From: Gautieria morchelliformis
Lineage: Eukaryota > Basidiomycota > Agaricomycetes > Gomphales > Gomphaceae
NCBI GenBank assembly: GCA_015179125.1
Contig: WHVA01000542.1
Location: 1-64,000, forward strand
Direction of reading: 5' to 3'
Length of the DNA stretch: 64,000 nt
Shown here in pieces: positions 44,773 to 57,133 of the stretch. Made by a program: the position numbers and the translations under genes. The stretch's first letter is position 1, and every line of letters begins with the position of its first letter. Below the pieces are notes generated by a model that saw only the letters and a program-made list of their open reading frames with translations, was not told the origin of the DNA and ran no database searches.

Positions 44773-46763
44773 TTTTATTTTAATTAGAAATTAATAAATT
44801 CCCCTGACTTTGCCCAAGAAAAATTAACAACAGCTGCATCTGCTTGCAAATGTAAGTTGAATTGTGGTAGCTTGATTGTTCCCCTAAGCTTATGCCTGCA
44901 TTTCTCAGGGATCCATCTACTCCAGAGAGAAATCGTCAGCAGGAGCGTGAAAGGGCGAGGGAGGAGCAGGAGGGTCATATGACGTCGCCCACTGATCGGA
45001 GAGCGCGTGCACTTGCTGCTGCTGCTGTCAGAGCTCAGGACCAGCCACCCCCTCCACCACAGCCTTTTGCCATCCCCCACCCTCCTCCTAGAAGCAATGT
45101 CGCTGATCCTTTTCAACAACCTGTGGCCGGGCCATCACGTCCTCCTATGCTTGCAGGACCATCGCGTCCTCCTAATCTCAGTCCTGGAGAGCAGGTGGCA
45201 GCCCTTCGTGCACAGTTAGCAGTTATCCCACCATTACAGCCCCTGAGAAGAAATAGGCCAGACCCTGTACAGCCCGCTCCCGTAGTAGGTTCAGCGGCTA
45301 TTGCTCAGTTGCGTGCTCAGGCAGCTGGAATTGGACATCCGGTGGTAGGCTCTACAGCGGTGGCAGATTTGTGTGCTCAGGCTGCTGGGATACAGCCTAT
45401 CCCAGCACAGCCCTTGGGAAGACACAGGCAAGCACCTGTACAACCAGCTCCTAGACCTCCTGTAGTAGGTTCTGCTGGAGTGGCAGCATTGTGTGCTCAG
45501 GCCAATGCAATAAGACCAATCCTGCCACTACTCCCTGCACTTTTGCGGCCTCTTCAGCGACTCCCTGCACCTCCTCAGCTGCTCCCTGCACCTCCTCAGC
45601 CTCCCCAGCCACTCCCTGAACCTCCTCAGCTGCTCCCTGCACCTCCTCAGCCGCTCCTGTACCTCGGCAGCGTCCTCAGCGACCTCCTCCTCCTCTTCCA
45701 CTTGGTCGCTCTAGAATAATTGAGGCAGATGTGCAGCGTCATGATTTGGGTCCCATGGTTATTCCCTGCCCTGACTGTGGAGCATTCCACTGGAGGGCAG
45801 AACGTCTGCAGAAATCCTCAAATGTGCGGCCCAGATTTGGTGATTGCTGTATGGAAGGAAAGGTGCAGCTGGAAGACCTGCCAGAGCCCCCTCAGCCATT
45901 GAAACAGCTCTTAGAAGGCCAGGACCCTGAGGCAAAAGGATTTCGCCAGAATATCAGGCAGTATAATGCTGCATTTGCATTCACTTCTGTGGGGGCCAAC
46001 TTTGACCAAGATTTGCTTCGGGAGGGTCGTGGTCCATATGTGCTCAAGCTACAGGGTGAACTGTATCATCTCCATGGCTCTCTCTTCCCTGACAATGAAG
46101 ACGATCCAAAGTATGCCCAGCTTTACATATATGATCCTGCACTGGCTTTGGCAAAGAGAAAAAATCGTAATGAGCGTCTGTCTCCAACTATCATGGGAGA
46201 CTTGCAGGAAATGCTCCTGCTATGCAATCCTCATGTGCGCACATATAAACAAGCAGCTGAGAGGCTCAGAGCTCAAGAACAGAATGGTGACATCCAGGCA
46301 AGGCTCACGTACAGGGCACACAGGGATCCTAGGAGATATAATGTCCCAACTGCAGATGAGATTGCAGTCGTTCTTCCTGGAGATGGCATCGACCCTGGAC
46401 CTAGGGATATTATTGTCCAGCTCAGAGGTGGACCTTTCAGAAGGGTATTGGATACCAATGCAAACTATGGCTCTCTGCACTATGTCTTGCTCTTTCCCAA
46501 GGGAGAGTTGGGATGGGAACCAGGTATTCCTTATCATGAGCCAGAGCGTGCTCGGCAGGCCAATCCCAATCCAAACAGACGGAGACAGGTCACCCAAATA
46601 CAGTACCATGCATATCGTCTGTTCCAGAGAGAGAGAGAACCTACAACACTCCTGCGTGGTGGCAAATTGTTCCAGCAGTACATTGTAGACTCCTGGGCTG
46701 CTGCAGAGCAAAGCAGACTGAGGTGGATCAGGGCCAATCAACACACTCTGCGTGCTGAGCAGT
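44773..46763 (+). mobile_element. Helitron H3, middle segment, inverted
   Basis: It begins TTTATTTTAATTAGAAATT, the leader sequence that continues the end of the segment at 57991, and ends GTGCTGAGCAG, whose continuation is at 44772 on the other strand. Confidence 0.9.
44892..46763 (+). pseudogene. Helitron H3 Rep-helicase, N-terminal part
   Basis: The ATG at 44892 (MPAFLRDPSTPERNRQQ) opens a Pro/Ala-rich N-terminus with a longer proline repeat than H2 and a duplicated VVGSAAIAQLRAQAAG-type block. A 1-nt deletion near 45657 shifts the frame. From 45731 it continues as CPDCGAFHWRAE, RPRFGDCC, RGPYVLKLQG and LPGDGIDPGPR to IRANQHTLRAEQ, where the break falls and LTR-F sequence follows. Restored order places it directly before MVDSYGG at 44765. 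Confidence 0.9.
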
Positions 46764-47229
46764 GCTATATTGGGTTAAAGTCACAGCTCTGTGACAGTAA
46801 AGCTAAGAGTATGTAAGAAACTCCCACGCTCATGTGATTATCATGTGACGAAGGAAAGTCATGTGACTTCATGCTGGATTGAGGTCATGTGACTGTGTCA
46901 TGTGATTGTCAGGTGACCGTAGATAATCAAGTGACTTTGAGGTCAGGTGATTGTCAGGTGACTGTAGATAATCAGGTGACTTTGAGGTCAGGTGATTGTC
47001 AGGTGACTGTGGATGATCAGGTGACTTTGAGCTGTTTTGAGGTCATGTGATAGTCATGTGACCGTGGGGGATTCTTAGCTAAACTATCAAGAGATTGGGG
47101 TATCTTGTGGACCCAATGTGAGTGTAGCATAGAAATATTAATACAACCTTCCTTGAGGACATTTGAAACTAATTAACTACCTAGTAAATGTTCATAAATA
47201 GGTAGCTACTTTGTGGACGATCCCTAACA
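46764..47229 (+). mobile_element. LTR-F, 3' part of a split copy
   Basis: It matches 22435-22906 of the intact LTR-F and ends GATCCCTAACA. The missing 5' part is at 57992-59005, inverted, and ends at exactly the complementary base. It is followed by GGCTG (47230-47234), the reverse complement of the CAGCC flank at 59006. Confidence 0.93.
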
Positions 47230-48346
47230 GGCTGCCCGAGTGGAGCTCGCCCTATCTACAGTCGTAGCGAAATAGCCCGTGGCACTTGACGATGTAACGT
47301 GCAAGGTGTCATGGAAGGGTTGTCTAAGTAGCAACAATCCCTTCGCCGACAGCACAGAAAATAGTTCAAAGGCTAAGGTAACGAAGATGAAGTATGAGAA
47401 CTCACCAGTGATGCCTAAGTCCTCTTCTGGTTGAAGATAGAAATCTCCAGGAGAAGGCTCAAAATGATGATCACAGCGAGGTCAAGTTTGCACAAGATGG
47501 ACGACGTATGATAATTGAACTGGAGAATATACATGCAAATGTAAACTACTTATATTGAATGCTCGTAAGGCATCAGCAAATAGGAAAGAGGCCGTTGTGA
47601 GTCAGGGTTGAATAGGGGTGCACAGTCATGATACTAAGTAGATGGAATAAACATACAATAGAGTGAGGGAAGAGTGCGAACATGAAACAACGGAGAGTAA
47701 AGGTGGCGAAGGCACTCATGTACAAAACCATGTCTTGGGACCCACATACATGCTACCCTGCACGGACTCTTCGTCTACTGGGTTGATCCCGCACGACCTA
47801 CAGAAGGGACGTCCTGCGAACACACTTTGGCCATACGAACACCCAAAGGGGTTGGATTAAGAAGATGATGGGGTTAGTGATGAACCATCATGCTGGGTAA
47901 ATGGTATCGATCGTATTTGATGGCATGCCTGCTGGTGAAATGTGCGAGCAGCGAATAGTGGTTCGGAGAAATGCGAGGAAGGGCGAATGGAGATGACATA
48001 GGGGAGAAGTGGTTGAAGTGGAGGGCAAAGCCGAGCGAACACGGGGGAGGAGTGGCGAAAGGGGAAATGGGGATAACAAGGTCCAGGAAATACACAAGTC
48101 ATGACAGTCCGATCATAGGAACACCATCTAAAGAGGGTTGAGCAGAGGAGGTGATAGGCCCAGCGATGACTGCCAAGTCAGTCCAAGGACGTCGATCGTG
48201 CTTCGACGGCGTGTGGCTATGGTAAATGGCGTGAACAGCGAGGATCGGTTGCCGAACACGGCAAGGGCGATCGGAACGAACACGAAGGTGGAGTGAGAAA
48301 TGGGAGAACAGAGCATCTGAGTATGGGAAATAAACGCGTCATGACA
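47230..48346 (-). mobile_element. LTR-A, 5' part of a split copy
   Basis: The minus strand reads from TGTCATGACGCG (48346) to CGGGCAGCC (47230), the first nine-tenths of LTR-A. The remaining end is at 59006-59136. LTR-F had inserted between them with TSD CAGCC. In the restored order this LTR-A lies directly before Gypsy-2. Confidence 0.88.
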
Positions 48347-48537
48347 ATACCCACTGGAAGAATTGCCACATTTATGAGGAGAAAGACTATGGGTTTGTCC
48401 TGCTAAAATATATTGTCAGAGCTTGCCATATGATTCCTACATTTGATACGAGACCTAGGTTCTATCTGAATGACCTAATTGATAGTGATATGTTCTTATG
48501 TTTTGGAAATTGTAACTAGTTCCATGTAGTGGCTCCA
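48347..48537. other. Unique spacer
   Basis: Non-repetitive sequence between LTR-A and LTR-B. No coding signal was seen. Confidence 0.5.
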
Positions 48538-49235
48538 TGTTACCTATTGGAAATCCCGGAGGTCGGAACTAGAAAGGACAATGGCTTCAACTTATATGTT
48601 GTGCCCCTGATGAACTACCGTCTTAAGTATTTCGGATTTGACTTCCGGGGATGTCGGAGAAGGCGGAAGTCGGGAAGAGAGTACTGAGGGTCGAGGGTTG
48701 GATGACGAAGGTCGGAAGAGGCGGAAGACAGAGGATCGGGAGCAGAGAGAGAGAGACAAAGCTTGCAGGACTCGCTGTGCTAAGAACAGGAGATAGTGCG
48801 AAGGGATTCGTGTATCGAAGTCGATTATCTGATTGCAGAAACGGAAACATACATGGGGGGTTTTATACAAAGAGCTGAAGCAACAGGTAATAGTGGGGTA
48901 CTAAGCAAATTCCAGAGAGGGCGGGAATTGGATAGACATACGGGGTAAGTATCTAATGTGGAACAAGGGGGTGACAAGGGGGGTGCAGGGTAGAGTAAGT
49001 ACAATGGCAAAGAACAAAGGTGTGTAAGTACAATAGGCATCGGAACAAATGGAATTACGGAAATGGTATCTTGCTGTGTTCAGGGTCGAGTACGGGGGCC
49101 GGTGACTGGAGGTGGCCAGGGCACTGAAGAACAAGGGGTTGAGGTCGTGGGTTGCGGAGGTTGTGGAATAGAGTCGGAGGTGCTGCGGAGGTGTTCTGGA
49201 GGTGGCGGAGATGGTCGAGCGGAACGGCCGCAACA
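48538..49235 (-). mobile_element. LTR-B solo LTR (698 bp), TSD CTCCA
   Basis: It starts TGTTACCTATTGG and ends CGGCCGCAACA. CTCCA lies at 48533-48537 and 49236-49240. Confidence 0.93.
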
Positions 49236-49460
49236 CTCCAGCATGTAATTCTTACATTCACGGCGTTTTAAGGGTTGGCAATCGTGGTGGGAATTCTCAC
49301 GAGTAGGTGAGATCTAGTGGAGTTATAGTGGGTGCTCGGCCTGTGACCACTCGGGGTACTTGGATCATGAGCCAATACTAATATGGCATGACTTGCGTTC
49401 AGTTTAGATAGCTTCATAGATGTTAGTCTTTGTTCGTAGGTCCAAACAAAATAGGTATTC

Positions 49461-50181
49461 TGTTACGTATCGGAATTCCCAGAGGTCAGAACTGGAAAGG
49501 ACAATGGCTTCAACTTATATGTTGCGCCCCTGATGAACTACCATCCTAAGTATTTTGGAATTGACTTGCGGATGTTGGAGAAGGCAGAAGTCGAGTGTGA
49601 GGTCAAGGGTCGAGGGTCGGAGGACAAAGGTCGGAAGAGGTGGAAGAGGCGGAGGACAGAGCGTCGAGAGCGGAGGGGGACAAGACTAGCAAAACTCGTT
49701 GTGCTAAGAACAGGAGACAGTGCGAAGGGATTCACGTATTGAAGTTGATTATCTGATTGCAGAAACAGAGACATACATGAGGGGGTTTTATACAAAGAGC
49801 AGAAGCAACAGGTAATGGTATGGTACTAAGCAAATTCTGGAGAGTGCGGGAATTGGATAGACATACGGGGCAAGTAACTAATGCGGAACAAAGGGATGAC
49901 AAGGGGGTGCAGGGTAGGGTAAGTACAATGGCAAAGAACAGGGCGAGTAAGTACAATGGGCAATCGGAACAAACGGAATTACAGAAATGGTATCTTGCTG
50001 TGTTCAGGGTCGAGTACAGGGGCCGGTATCTGGAGGTGGCCAGGGGTACTGAAAGAACAAGGGGTCGAGGTAGAGGGTTGCGGATGTTGCGGATGTTGCG
50101 AAATAGAGTCGGAGGTAGCGTGGAGGTGATGCGGAGGATGTGCGGAGGTGGCGGAGATGGTTGAGTGGAACAGTCGTAACA
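49461..50181 (-). mobile_element. LTR-B solo LTR (721 bp), TSD TATTC
   Basis: It starts TGTTACGTATCGG and ends CAGTCGTAACA. TATTC lies at 49456-49460 and 50182-50186. It resembles the copy 225 bp away, but each has its own TSD, so they are separate insertions. Confidence 0.94.
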
Positions 50182-51099
50182 TATTCTAGCATCATAACAC
50201 ATGGGCTCATCACAGCCTGACCTACCTCCTCTGAGCACAAGTTTTTATTAACTTGTCAAATTGTGCCCATGCATATCATGTATTTGCAATGCTATTACCT
50301 ACATCCATGTTTAAGCCTCGCTAGTAGTCCTAATCTGGTTATACTTGAGCTCCTCAAAACCAGGCAGATCGATGGAGATAAAAGTAGTTCCATTACTCTA
50401 ATAGGTAGCACCTCAACACAATGTGTCATAGCTACATCATGTCCACACCGCCCCATAGAATTTTCTTTCCTACCTTAGAGCCGTTCCACTGATTTTCCCG
50501 CACCCTGAAAACATGCAGGTTGTTCACCATGACCTGAGTGACCCATATCCGAACCCACCGCCAACTCTGACCAATTCGAAGTTGCGTAAGAGTGGCATGC
50601 TATGGCTCTTGAGACTTGAGAGGCATGATGGCAGGAAATTGAGGGTTCAACAACTGAGCCAGAGAGTGATTATGGGGTAGTGGATCCGCATGAGCTTCTT
50701 CACAGTATTAACAGAAAAAAACATGGGCTCAATGCAGGGGACGATGGACTAGTTACCAAGAGGCCTGCACACTCTAACTCCGTGAGTTCTTGTTATTCTT
50801 GTATTCCAATACAGATGTGACTCACCTTGATCTTGCCTTGCTATCCTTAGCAGCTTCTGCACCACCTGAGAATGGCCATGGTGCTGGAAATTATAGTGCA
50901 CAGATCACCAGGTGAGTATTGTTTTAGATTGGCTAGCATTAACAGATAGTTTGGTTACCTATTTGAGTAGCAATGGACCTTCACACACATTGAACCAGAT
51001 GACAACTAAGTAAGTTACTAGTCGTGTACCCAAATGTGATAGGGTTACTTCACCTTTTCGGTTAGTTCAGCTGCACACAGGGATATAGAGATGAGAGGG
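50182..51099. other. Unique sequence, no recognised gene
   Basis: This is mixed-composition, non-repetitive DNA. A GGTGAGTATTG near 50911 looks like a fungal 5' splice site after a short open stretch (about 50850-50910), but no reading frame longer than about 70 codons and no domain was recognised. It could be an eroded host gene or an intergenic region. Confidence 0.4.
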
Positions 51100-52551
51100 T
51101 GTCATGACCTGTCCATTTTGTATACCCAGTAACCTTGACACCCCACTTCTTTGTTCTCCCTGTTTGCTCCTCGCCGAATTCGCCAAACGTTTATTTGCTT
51201 TCATATCATTCGCATGTAGCAGCGCTACCTGTACTCGATCAACGCCTTCTCCCTGGCTCAATGGTCCATCACGGGTCCCTTTACCTTCCTGGCTCAAACC
51301 CCGTTGGATGCTCCTTTGCTCGGATGGCGTAACCTTTTCATTTCCTGTACCCAGTTAGCCCTATTATCCATTTCCCTAGTCCACCTCTACGTTCTCGTGG
51401 CTTCGCCCTCCCCTTGGGCCACGGCTCTTCAATGATCATTCTATTCACCCTTCGCTGCATTTAGCTGAACAACCATTCGCTGCTCGCATCATTTGCCAGC
51501 AGGCATGCCATCAAACACGATCTACATCCCCTACTTGGCATGATGGCTCGTCACTGGCTCCATCAGCTTCTCTGTAAAGGAGTAAACTTAGAGCCTTGTG
51601 GGTATCACAAGAGCAGCAGAGATCGACCAAGCTGTGGGATTCTGATGCTACATAGTGACGGTTTACAAGGTAAGTTGAAGCTGGGGAACCGCCGGCAGTT
51701 CCCACGCACTACTATACAGTGGGGTCTTTTGGACCCCCCCCCCTCTGAATCCACTTCTTTACATTCTCGATCCAACCCCTTTAGGTGTTCATATGGCCAG
51801 GATACGTTCGTGGGACATCCTACCCGTAGGTTGTGTGGGATCAACCCAGTAGACGAAGAGTCTGTGCAGGGTGGTGTATATGCGGGTCCCAAGACATGAT
51901 TTCGTACATAGGTGCCTTTGCCACCTTTACTCTCCGTCGTTTCATGTTCATCCTCCTCCCTCACTCTATTGTATGTTTATTTCATCTATTTTGTATCATG
52001 ACTGCGCACCCCTATCCAACCCTGACTCATGACGGCCTCTTTCCTATTCGCTGATACCATATGAGCATTCGATATAAGTAGTTCACATTCACATGTATAT
52101 TCCCCAGTTCAATTATCATACGTCCATCCTGTGCAAACTTGACCTCGCTGTGACTATAGTCTTGAGCCTTCTCCTGTAGATTTCTATCTTCGACCAGAAG
52201 AAGACTTAGGCATCATTGGTGAGTTCTCATACTTCATCTTCGTTACCTTAGCCTTCGAACTATTTTCTGTGCTGTCGGCAAAGGGCTCCGAAGGAGCACC
52301 TTTGCCAGTGAAGGGATTGTCGCTACTTAGATAACCCTTCCGTGACACCTTGCATGTTACATCGTCAAGTGCCACGGGCTATTTTGCTACAACTGTAGAT
52401 AGGGTGAGCCCCATTCGGGCAGCCCTCTTATCTTGTGAACATTTATTGGTTCACCCTCTTCGCCGAACGGCATACTTATTCGCACAAGTTATTCGGGCAT
52501 TTGCTGTGTTCACTAATACACGATATTAATGCCTAAAAACCAATCTTGACA
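51100..52551 (+). mobile_element. LTR-A solo LTR (long form), TSD GAGGG
   Basis: It starts TGTCATGACCTG and ends CAATCTTGACA, with GAGGG at 51095-51099 and 52552-52556. It carries the long 5' region and the 30-bp GAAGGAGCACCTTTG segment. A Gypsy-1 solo LTR sits inside at 51573. Confidence 0.94.
51573..51763 (-). mobile_element. Gypsy-1-family solo LTR (191 bp), TSD TTCTC
   Basis: It starts TGTAAAGGAG and ends TTCTTTACA, with TTCTC at 51568-51572 and 51764-51768. On the minus strand blocks such as CACTGTATAGT, GCGGTTCCC and TATGTAGCAT align with the Gypsy-1 LTR at 12933-13146. Confidence 0.85.
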
Positions 52552-54800
52552 GAGGGGCAGTGCAATAGTGTTATTGTTATGATCACTGTGCATATACCAA
52601 GACATACATCCGATTGAGGCCTGAATGTCATGAGACGAGTCACCAAGTTGAACACCGGTCACACTGCATGCAATCCAGGTCGAACTGGGATCAAGCTGTT
52701 CAATGTAGGAGTTGCATGATCACTCTCAGTTGTGTGTAACACCCAGGAAACATGAACATAAGTTACATAACTTACTAATAAGTTTAGGATGGCGGCCGGT
52801 TGTGCACTGTGACCTGGATAATAAGATGCATGAGCGCCATTCACAGTAAAGGATCAGAAGTCATACTAACCCGATGAGATTGGTTGTCTGAAGGAATCAC
52901 AATGGAAAACTCAGAGGACAGAGCTTGAAAAGCAGCGCATAGATGATGGTCGCGGTGAAAGGACCTTCAATGTGACACAGATGAGTGACAGCTTAGCTCA
53001 GCAATCTCATCATGTAGTTTAGCGCACAGTATCATAAATTCAGCATCCAAACAGAGTGATCTTTGGTCTGACTGTCTCTGTATGTTAGTAGAATGGAAGA
53101 TATAAGAGAGTTGACATATACAGCTCTGTGTGCCCCGGTGGTGGTGGTAGAAGAACAAAGATGCTGACTTGAAATCATTAATATTTATGCATATGTACAC
53201 TAATATGTTATATACTTAGCCTAGTAAGTAGGTACTGAGACTAGTCGCTGCTCCAAATTTTCCCAAGTCCAGCCTGGGAACGAGCAATCATATGCCCTTG
53301 CTTGTGTTGCCACATGGCCACACATGGCCGAAGTCTGATTGGGATCAAGCATCGGACTGATTTAGCCGTACTATGACAGAATCTGACAATTGATGATGTG
53401 TTGTTGCCCCAGGTATTCATGATCCTATGTTGAAGGTCGAGGACATGTGGTTGCAGGAGATTGAACCCAGCCCTGGGTATTTGGATGTCTGCAGTGCCAA
53501 CATCATCGTAGATAACAAGTACCAACTAATATCTAGGATTTGGTGCTTCTATATCAGATCAGCCTATGTATTCCGACTATGATTACCAAGCCCTAAAATG
53601 CAGTGATTTCCAAAGTATGCAATGACCTGACAGCCACTATTAGAGGATTTCTGAGCTGGATCATCCCAGTGTATTCAGAATATAGAGTGTGGACTAGCTA
53701 GATGAAGGCCAATGTGAGAGAAACACTATCTTGGCAAAGTTAGACAACAGGCTAACAGTCATCTCACCTGTAAGGGCACTTTTTCTAGACAGTAGAAGTC
53801 ACACGGTCTGGTAGAGAGGATCCAAAGTATGAATAAGAGCTATCTACATGACATATAACTCACCTGGTAGAGGAGGATCCAAAGAGGAAAAGCTAAGGAT
53901 ATTTGTTACCAGCACACTACCTATATACTTCATGCCCCTGATTGAAGTCAGGGACACCCACTCCACTCCTGACACAAGTCTGTAACCTCCACAGCACTCA
54001 CCTAACACATGTGACTCGACCCACAACCTTGGCACCACTCTGGGATGGTTGCCAAAGCTGAAGGTTTGGGCACTCTGCTTGACCCTCAGAAGATGCTCGG
54101 GTCGGTTCCAGACCTCAGGTTGGGATTGAAGCTGAGGCTGGAAATACCATCAGGATGGGGTTCCCCTGACATCACTGAGAAGAGATGAAGTGTGTAGTGA
54201 GGAGTCTGAGGGACTCAGAAGTTCAGAAGCTGCTGGGAGACCAGAATTGAAGCCCAGTCATATGAGGATCAAGCCAGGAACTCCATTTGACTTCAACAAG
54301 GGCAAACCTTCCACAATACCATTGTCTTGTATTTTTTTTTTTATAGTTTGTGAAGACCTCTTCCAGTTGGATCAGGCCTGGATCCACTGTATGATGTTGT
54401 TCTTCAAGTCTGGCTGATATCAGGGGACACCTCCTTTTCCAGTTCTGACACTGCTCCAATTTCCACTCACTCTGATTTCTGCTTCAACTTCCAGAAGCAC
54501 TTCTGCCAGCTCCACTCACTTCTCCACCTCTACTCTACTTCTGTACTTCCACTTTTGGAACAACATCAGAAGTGAAGTGTCTCACATAGTACACAGCATC
54601 CAGGGGTCAGGGAGGCCAGGGGACGGCAGGGTCACTGGTGAGTACTGAGTGATGCCCCTGACTGTGGTTGAGTGTAATGTAATGCAGGCACACTGGCAGT
54701 AGGGATCCTTATACTTTCCTCTCCAGATTTCCCTTCTGTCAGGTGAGAATCCCTTCTATTGTGTATTCTGCCTATTTATATATATACTTTGGATTTCCCC
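52552..54800. other. Unique sequence, no recognised gene
   Basis: Non-repetitive DNA with a short repeated motif GAGGATCCAAAG (53819, 53874) and a poly-T run near 54333-54342. Short frames exist on both strands, but none has recognisable domains or convincing codon structure. Confidence 0.4.
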
Positions 54801-54829
54801 TCTGTCAGTTCATGTGATTATGTGATCCC

Positions 54830-55395
54830 CACAATGCATGTGGGTTGCCCTTACAAACTCCAGCCACAACACTCCACCTCCACCCGATGACCTCCATGTG
54901 CACCACCTCCATACACCCCCACATGCATGTGTGATGATGACAACATGGCCACCTCCACCTCCAAGTGCAACACTTACTGCATGTGCATACAATGACACTG
55001 CCGCTTCCACCTCCACCCCCAGTCTTCACATGCACCACCTCCATACACCCCAGCATGCACATGTGATGACAATGACAACACCACCTCCATGTACACCACC
55101 TCCACATGCACCACCTCCATGTGCACCACACATTGCACACATGTACACCTCCCTACTTGCCTCCACCTCCATCCACCTGTATGCATCTGCATACATATGC
55201 CATTACACCTCCATCTATGTGCCACCATCCCAGCACCAGCATGCAATGCCACTGCCCACCCCACACCACTCATACCTCCCCCTCCACCCTCACAGCACAA
55301 CTGTGTGATGCCCACATACCTCCCCCCTCCCCCCCTACACATGTGAGGCACTGCAGCACATCTCATGCACATGCACATGTGCACCCCACCTGTTG
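54830..55395. repeat. Low-complexity CACCTCCA/TGCACATG-rich region
   Basis: Degenerate repeats of CACCACCTCCA, CATGTGCACC and CCTCCACCTCC dominate, including two similar modules with CACCACCTCCATACACCCC near 54900 and 55035. Open frames on both strands are His/Pro/Thr or Trp/Cys-rich artefacts. Confidence 0.8.
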
Positions 55396-55628
55396 ATAGA
55401 TTTTAGTATTATTGTGGTATTACTGAGTATTTACCTAATATATATCTTAAGTCGTGACTTAGTCTCAAGTCAATGAGTACTAATAAAGGGCATGCTGGTG
55501 AAACAGGCCCTCTCTGTCTGTCTGTCTGTCTGGGTAGTGCCCACGCTCTGTGATATGTGACTGAACATTGACACTTGGTCAAACACTCAGTATTTTGCAC
55601 TCTTTACAATGGGAACTAACATTACAAT
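55391..55628. other. Unassigned sequence, LTR-like start without a TSD
   Basis: It begins TGTTGATAGATTTTAG and includes an AATAAAGG stretch and a (CTGT)5-like run near 55516, ending around TCTTTACA. It resembles a short copia-type LTR, but no 5-bp flanking duplication was found. Confidence 0.3.
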
Positions 55629-57010
55629 ATGAAGAGTAGCGTAAGGTGGAGTTGTACTACCTTATGGGAGCTGGAAACATTGATTGGCCGTGTAATTGCA
55701 GTGCTTGATCAGGCCCCATCAGGTAATTTGGGGTTTTCCAACAAACACCCCCATTGGCAACCTCCTAAGGCAAATCTTCGAGGACAAGAAATATGTTCTG
55801 GAAGCATGCCATGTTGATCAAGACCAGCTCATCTTGTGGAAACTCACGACACCACTGTTTATAGGTGATACCAGACCAAACAACATGAATTTCCTCAATA
55901 AATCAAAGAGATCCACTTTCCCGATCTACAGTCAGACGAGGTGTTTATCTCCATCTCATTGTGCAAGTACTGTGTATGTCTTGATAGTTGTCGTGGGGTC
56001 ATTCAGTACTAACATTATATAATGCAGTGACCCACGCCTTTAGAACAGCTAATAAGTGGGGGCTTGAAGTGGAGGATGGTACTACGAAGCATGTGAGGTT
56101 CAGTGGAGGTGGCGATCAGGCACAGCCAGACATACCGCTTGACCTATGGAATCTTCATTGTCAATTCTGGGGAAATCCCTTAGATCCATTTCATAATGCA
56201 GGGCCTAGTCCACATCTTTGCTTGACATTTGATTCAGCCGCAATTGGGAGGTTTTTACAATTCTTGGGAAAAACTGATCAAGAAAACCTTGACGGCAGAA
56301 TTGATTGAGAAGCTCATAAATGAAAGTGAAGATTTACTCATGGACAATGTTTCTCACCAAATCTGCCTTGTGTACCACTCTATTCCCCACGAGATGCATT
56401 CTTACGCTGTTGACCCTATTACATTGTCTGTTGGCCATCAACTCCATATGCAACTCTGGCAATTGGAAGAAAACAAAGTTCTTAACATGTTGCAGCTGTT
56501 TCCTTGGATGCCTAGTGATGGAATGACAGGCCTACTTTTTGAAGCACACCTCCAATGAGCCTTTGCCAAAGGCATTGAACTTGATGCCAAACCCATGTTT
56601 TGGGCCCACACCATAGGTTCTTGTTGTGTTGGCATGCCAAATTTGGCGATTTCTCAGCCAGCCCCAGGTTGCAGAAAGCCCAGTCTGAAGCAGTGAGCAA
56701 CATGGGTTCTGACATCTCTCTGCACATCACTCCAACATGCACCTTCATCGAGGAGGGCATATACTATGTTCCACTGACCGAGAATGAAGTTGTGATTGAT
56801 TCACTCATTCTTCATGATAGATATCTCTAGTTGTTCCAGTTTTCTGGTGGCTCGATGCATGGCATTAAACTGGGTCTTCAGGATGTTCTCAACCGATTTT
56901 CTGGACTCCCGCCATAAGCAAACTGGTGCTTTATCTTCATTGTTCCCCAAGGTCTTACTTCCTTCAACTGCCCGCACTCTGATGAGGGCTTTCTGAAAGA
57001 CCATGTCCCC
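55629..57010 (+). pseudogene. Crinkler-like protein, degenerate
   Basis: Near 55735-55860 the text reads TPIGNLLRQIFEDKK and VDQDQLILWKLTTPL, matching the ubiquitin-like N-terminal domain of crinkler (CRN) proteins, which ends in a conserved L.LWK pattern. A probable intron ends in CTAACATTATATAATGCAG near 56030. Downstream frames (VTHAFRTANKWGLEV, HQICLVYHSIPHEMHS, LFPWMPSDGMTGLLFEAH) resemble the C-terminal part of fungal CRN-like proteins. At least four frameshifts or stops occur. The assignment is from motif memory only. No intact product is possible. Confidence 0.5.
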
Positions 57011-57133
57011 TACATAGCACAGGTTGCTGTAAGTCAAAATTAGATTAAAACTGTAACTGCCTTCCCAATGTCTTCAATACAAATGCTTTTCTTATTTGGT
57101 CCACCATGATATAAGGTCACTCATAAAACACAT

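Noticed and set aside
48901..50240. Several 60-170 codon minus-strand frames
   Set aside because: They lie wholly within the two LTR-B copies and recur in every LTR-B, without a recognisable domain.
54805..55396. Cys/Trp-rich or His/Pro/Thr-rich frames on both strands
   Set aside because: Low-complexity DNA gives open frames on both strands at once; there is no domain and no codon bias.
55391..55608. Small copia-type solo LTR
   Set aside because: The termini look LTR-like, but the flanks CCACC and ATGGG do not match, so it is kept only as unassigned sequence.
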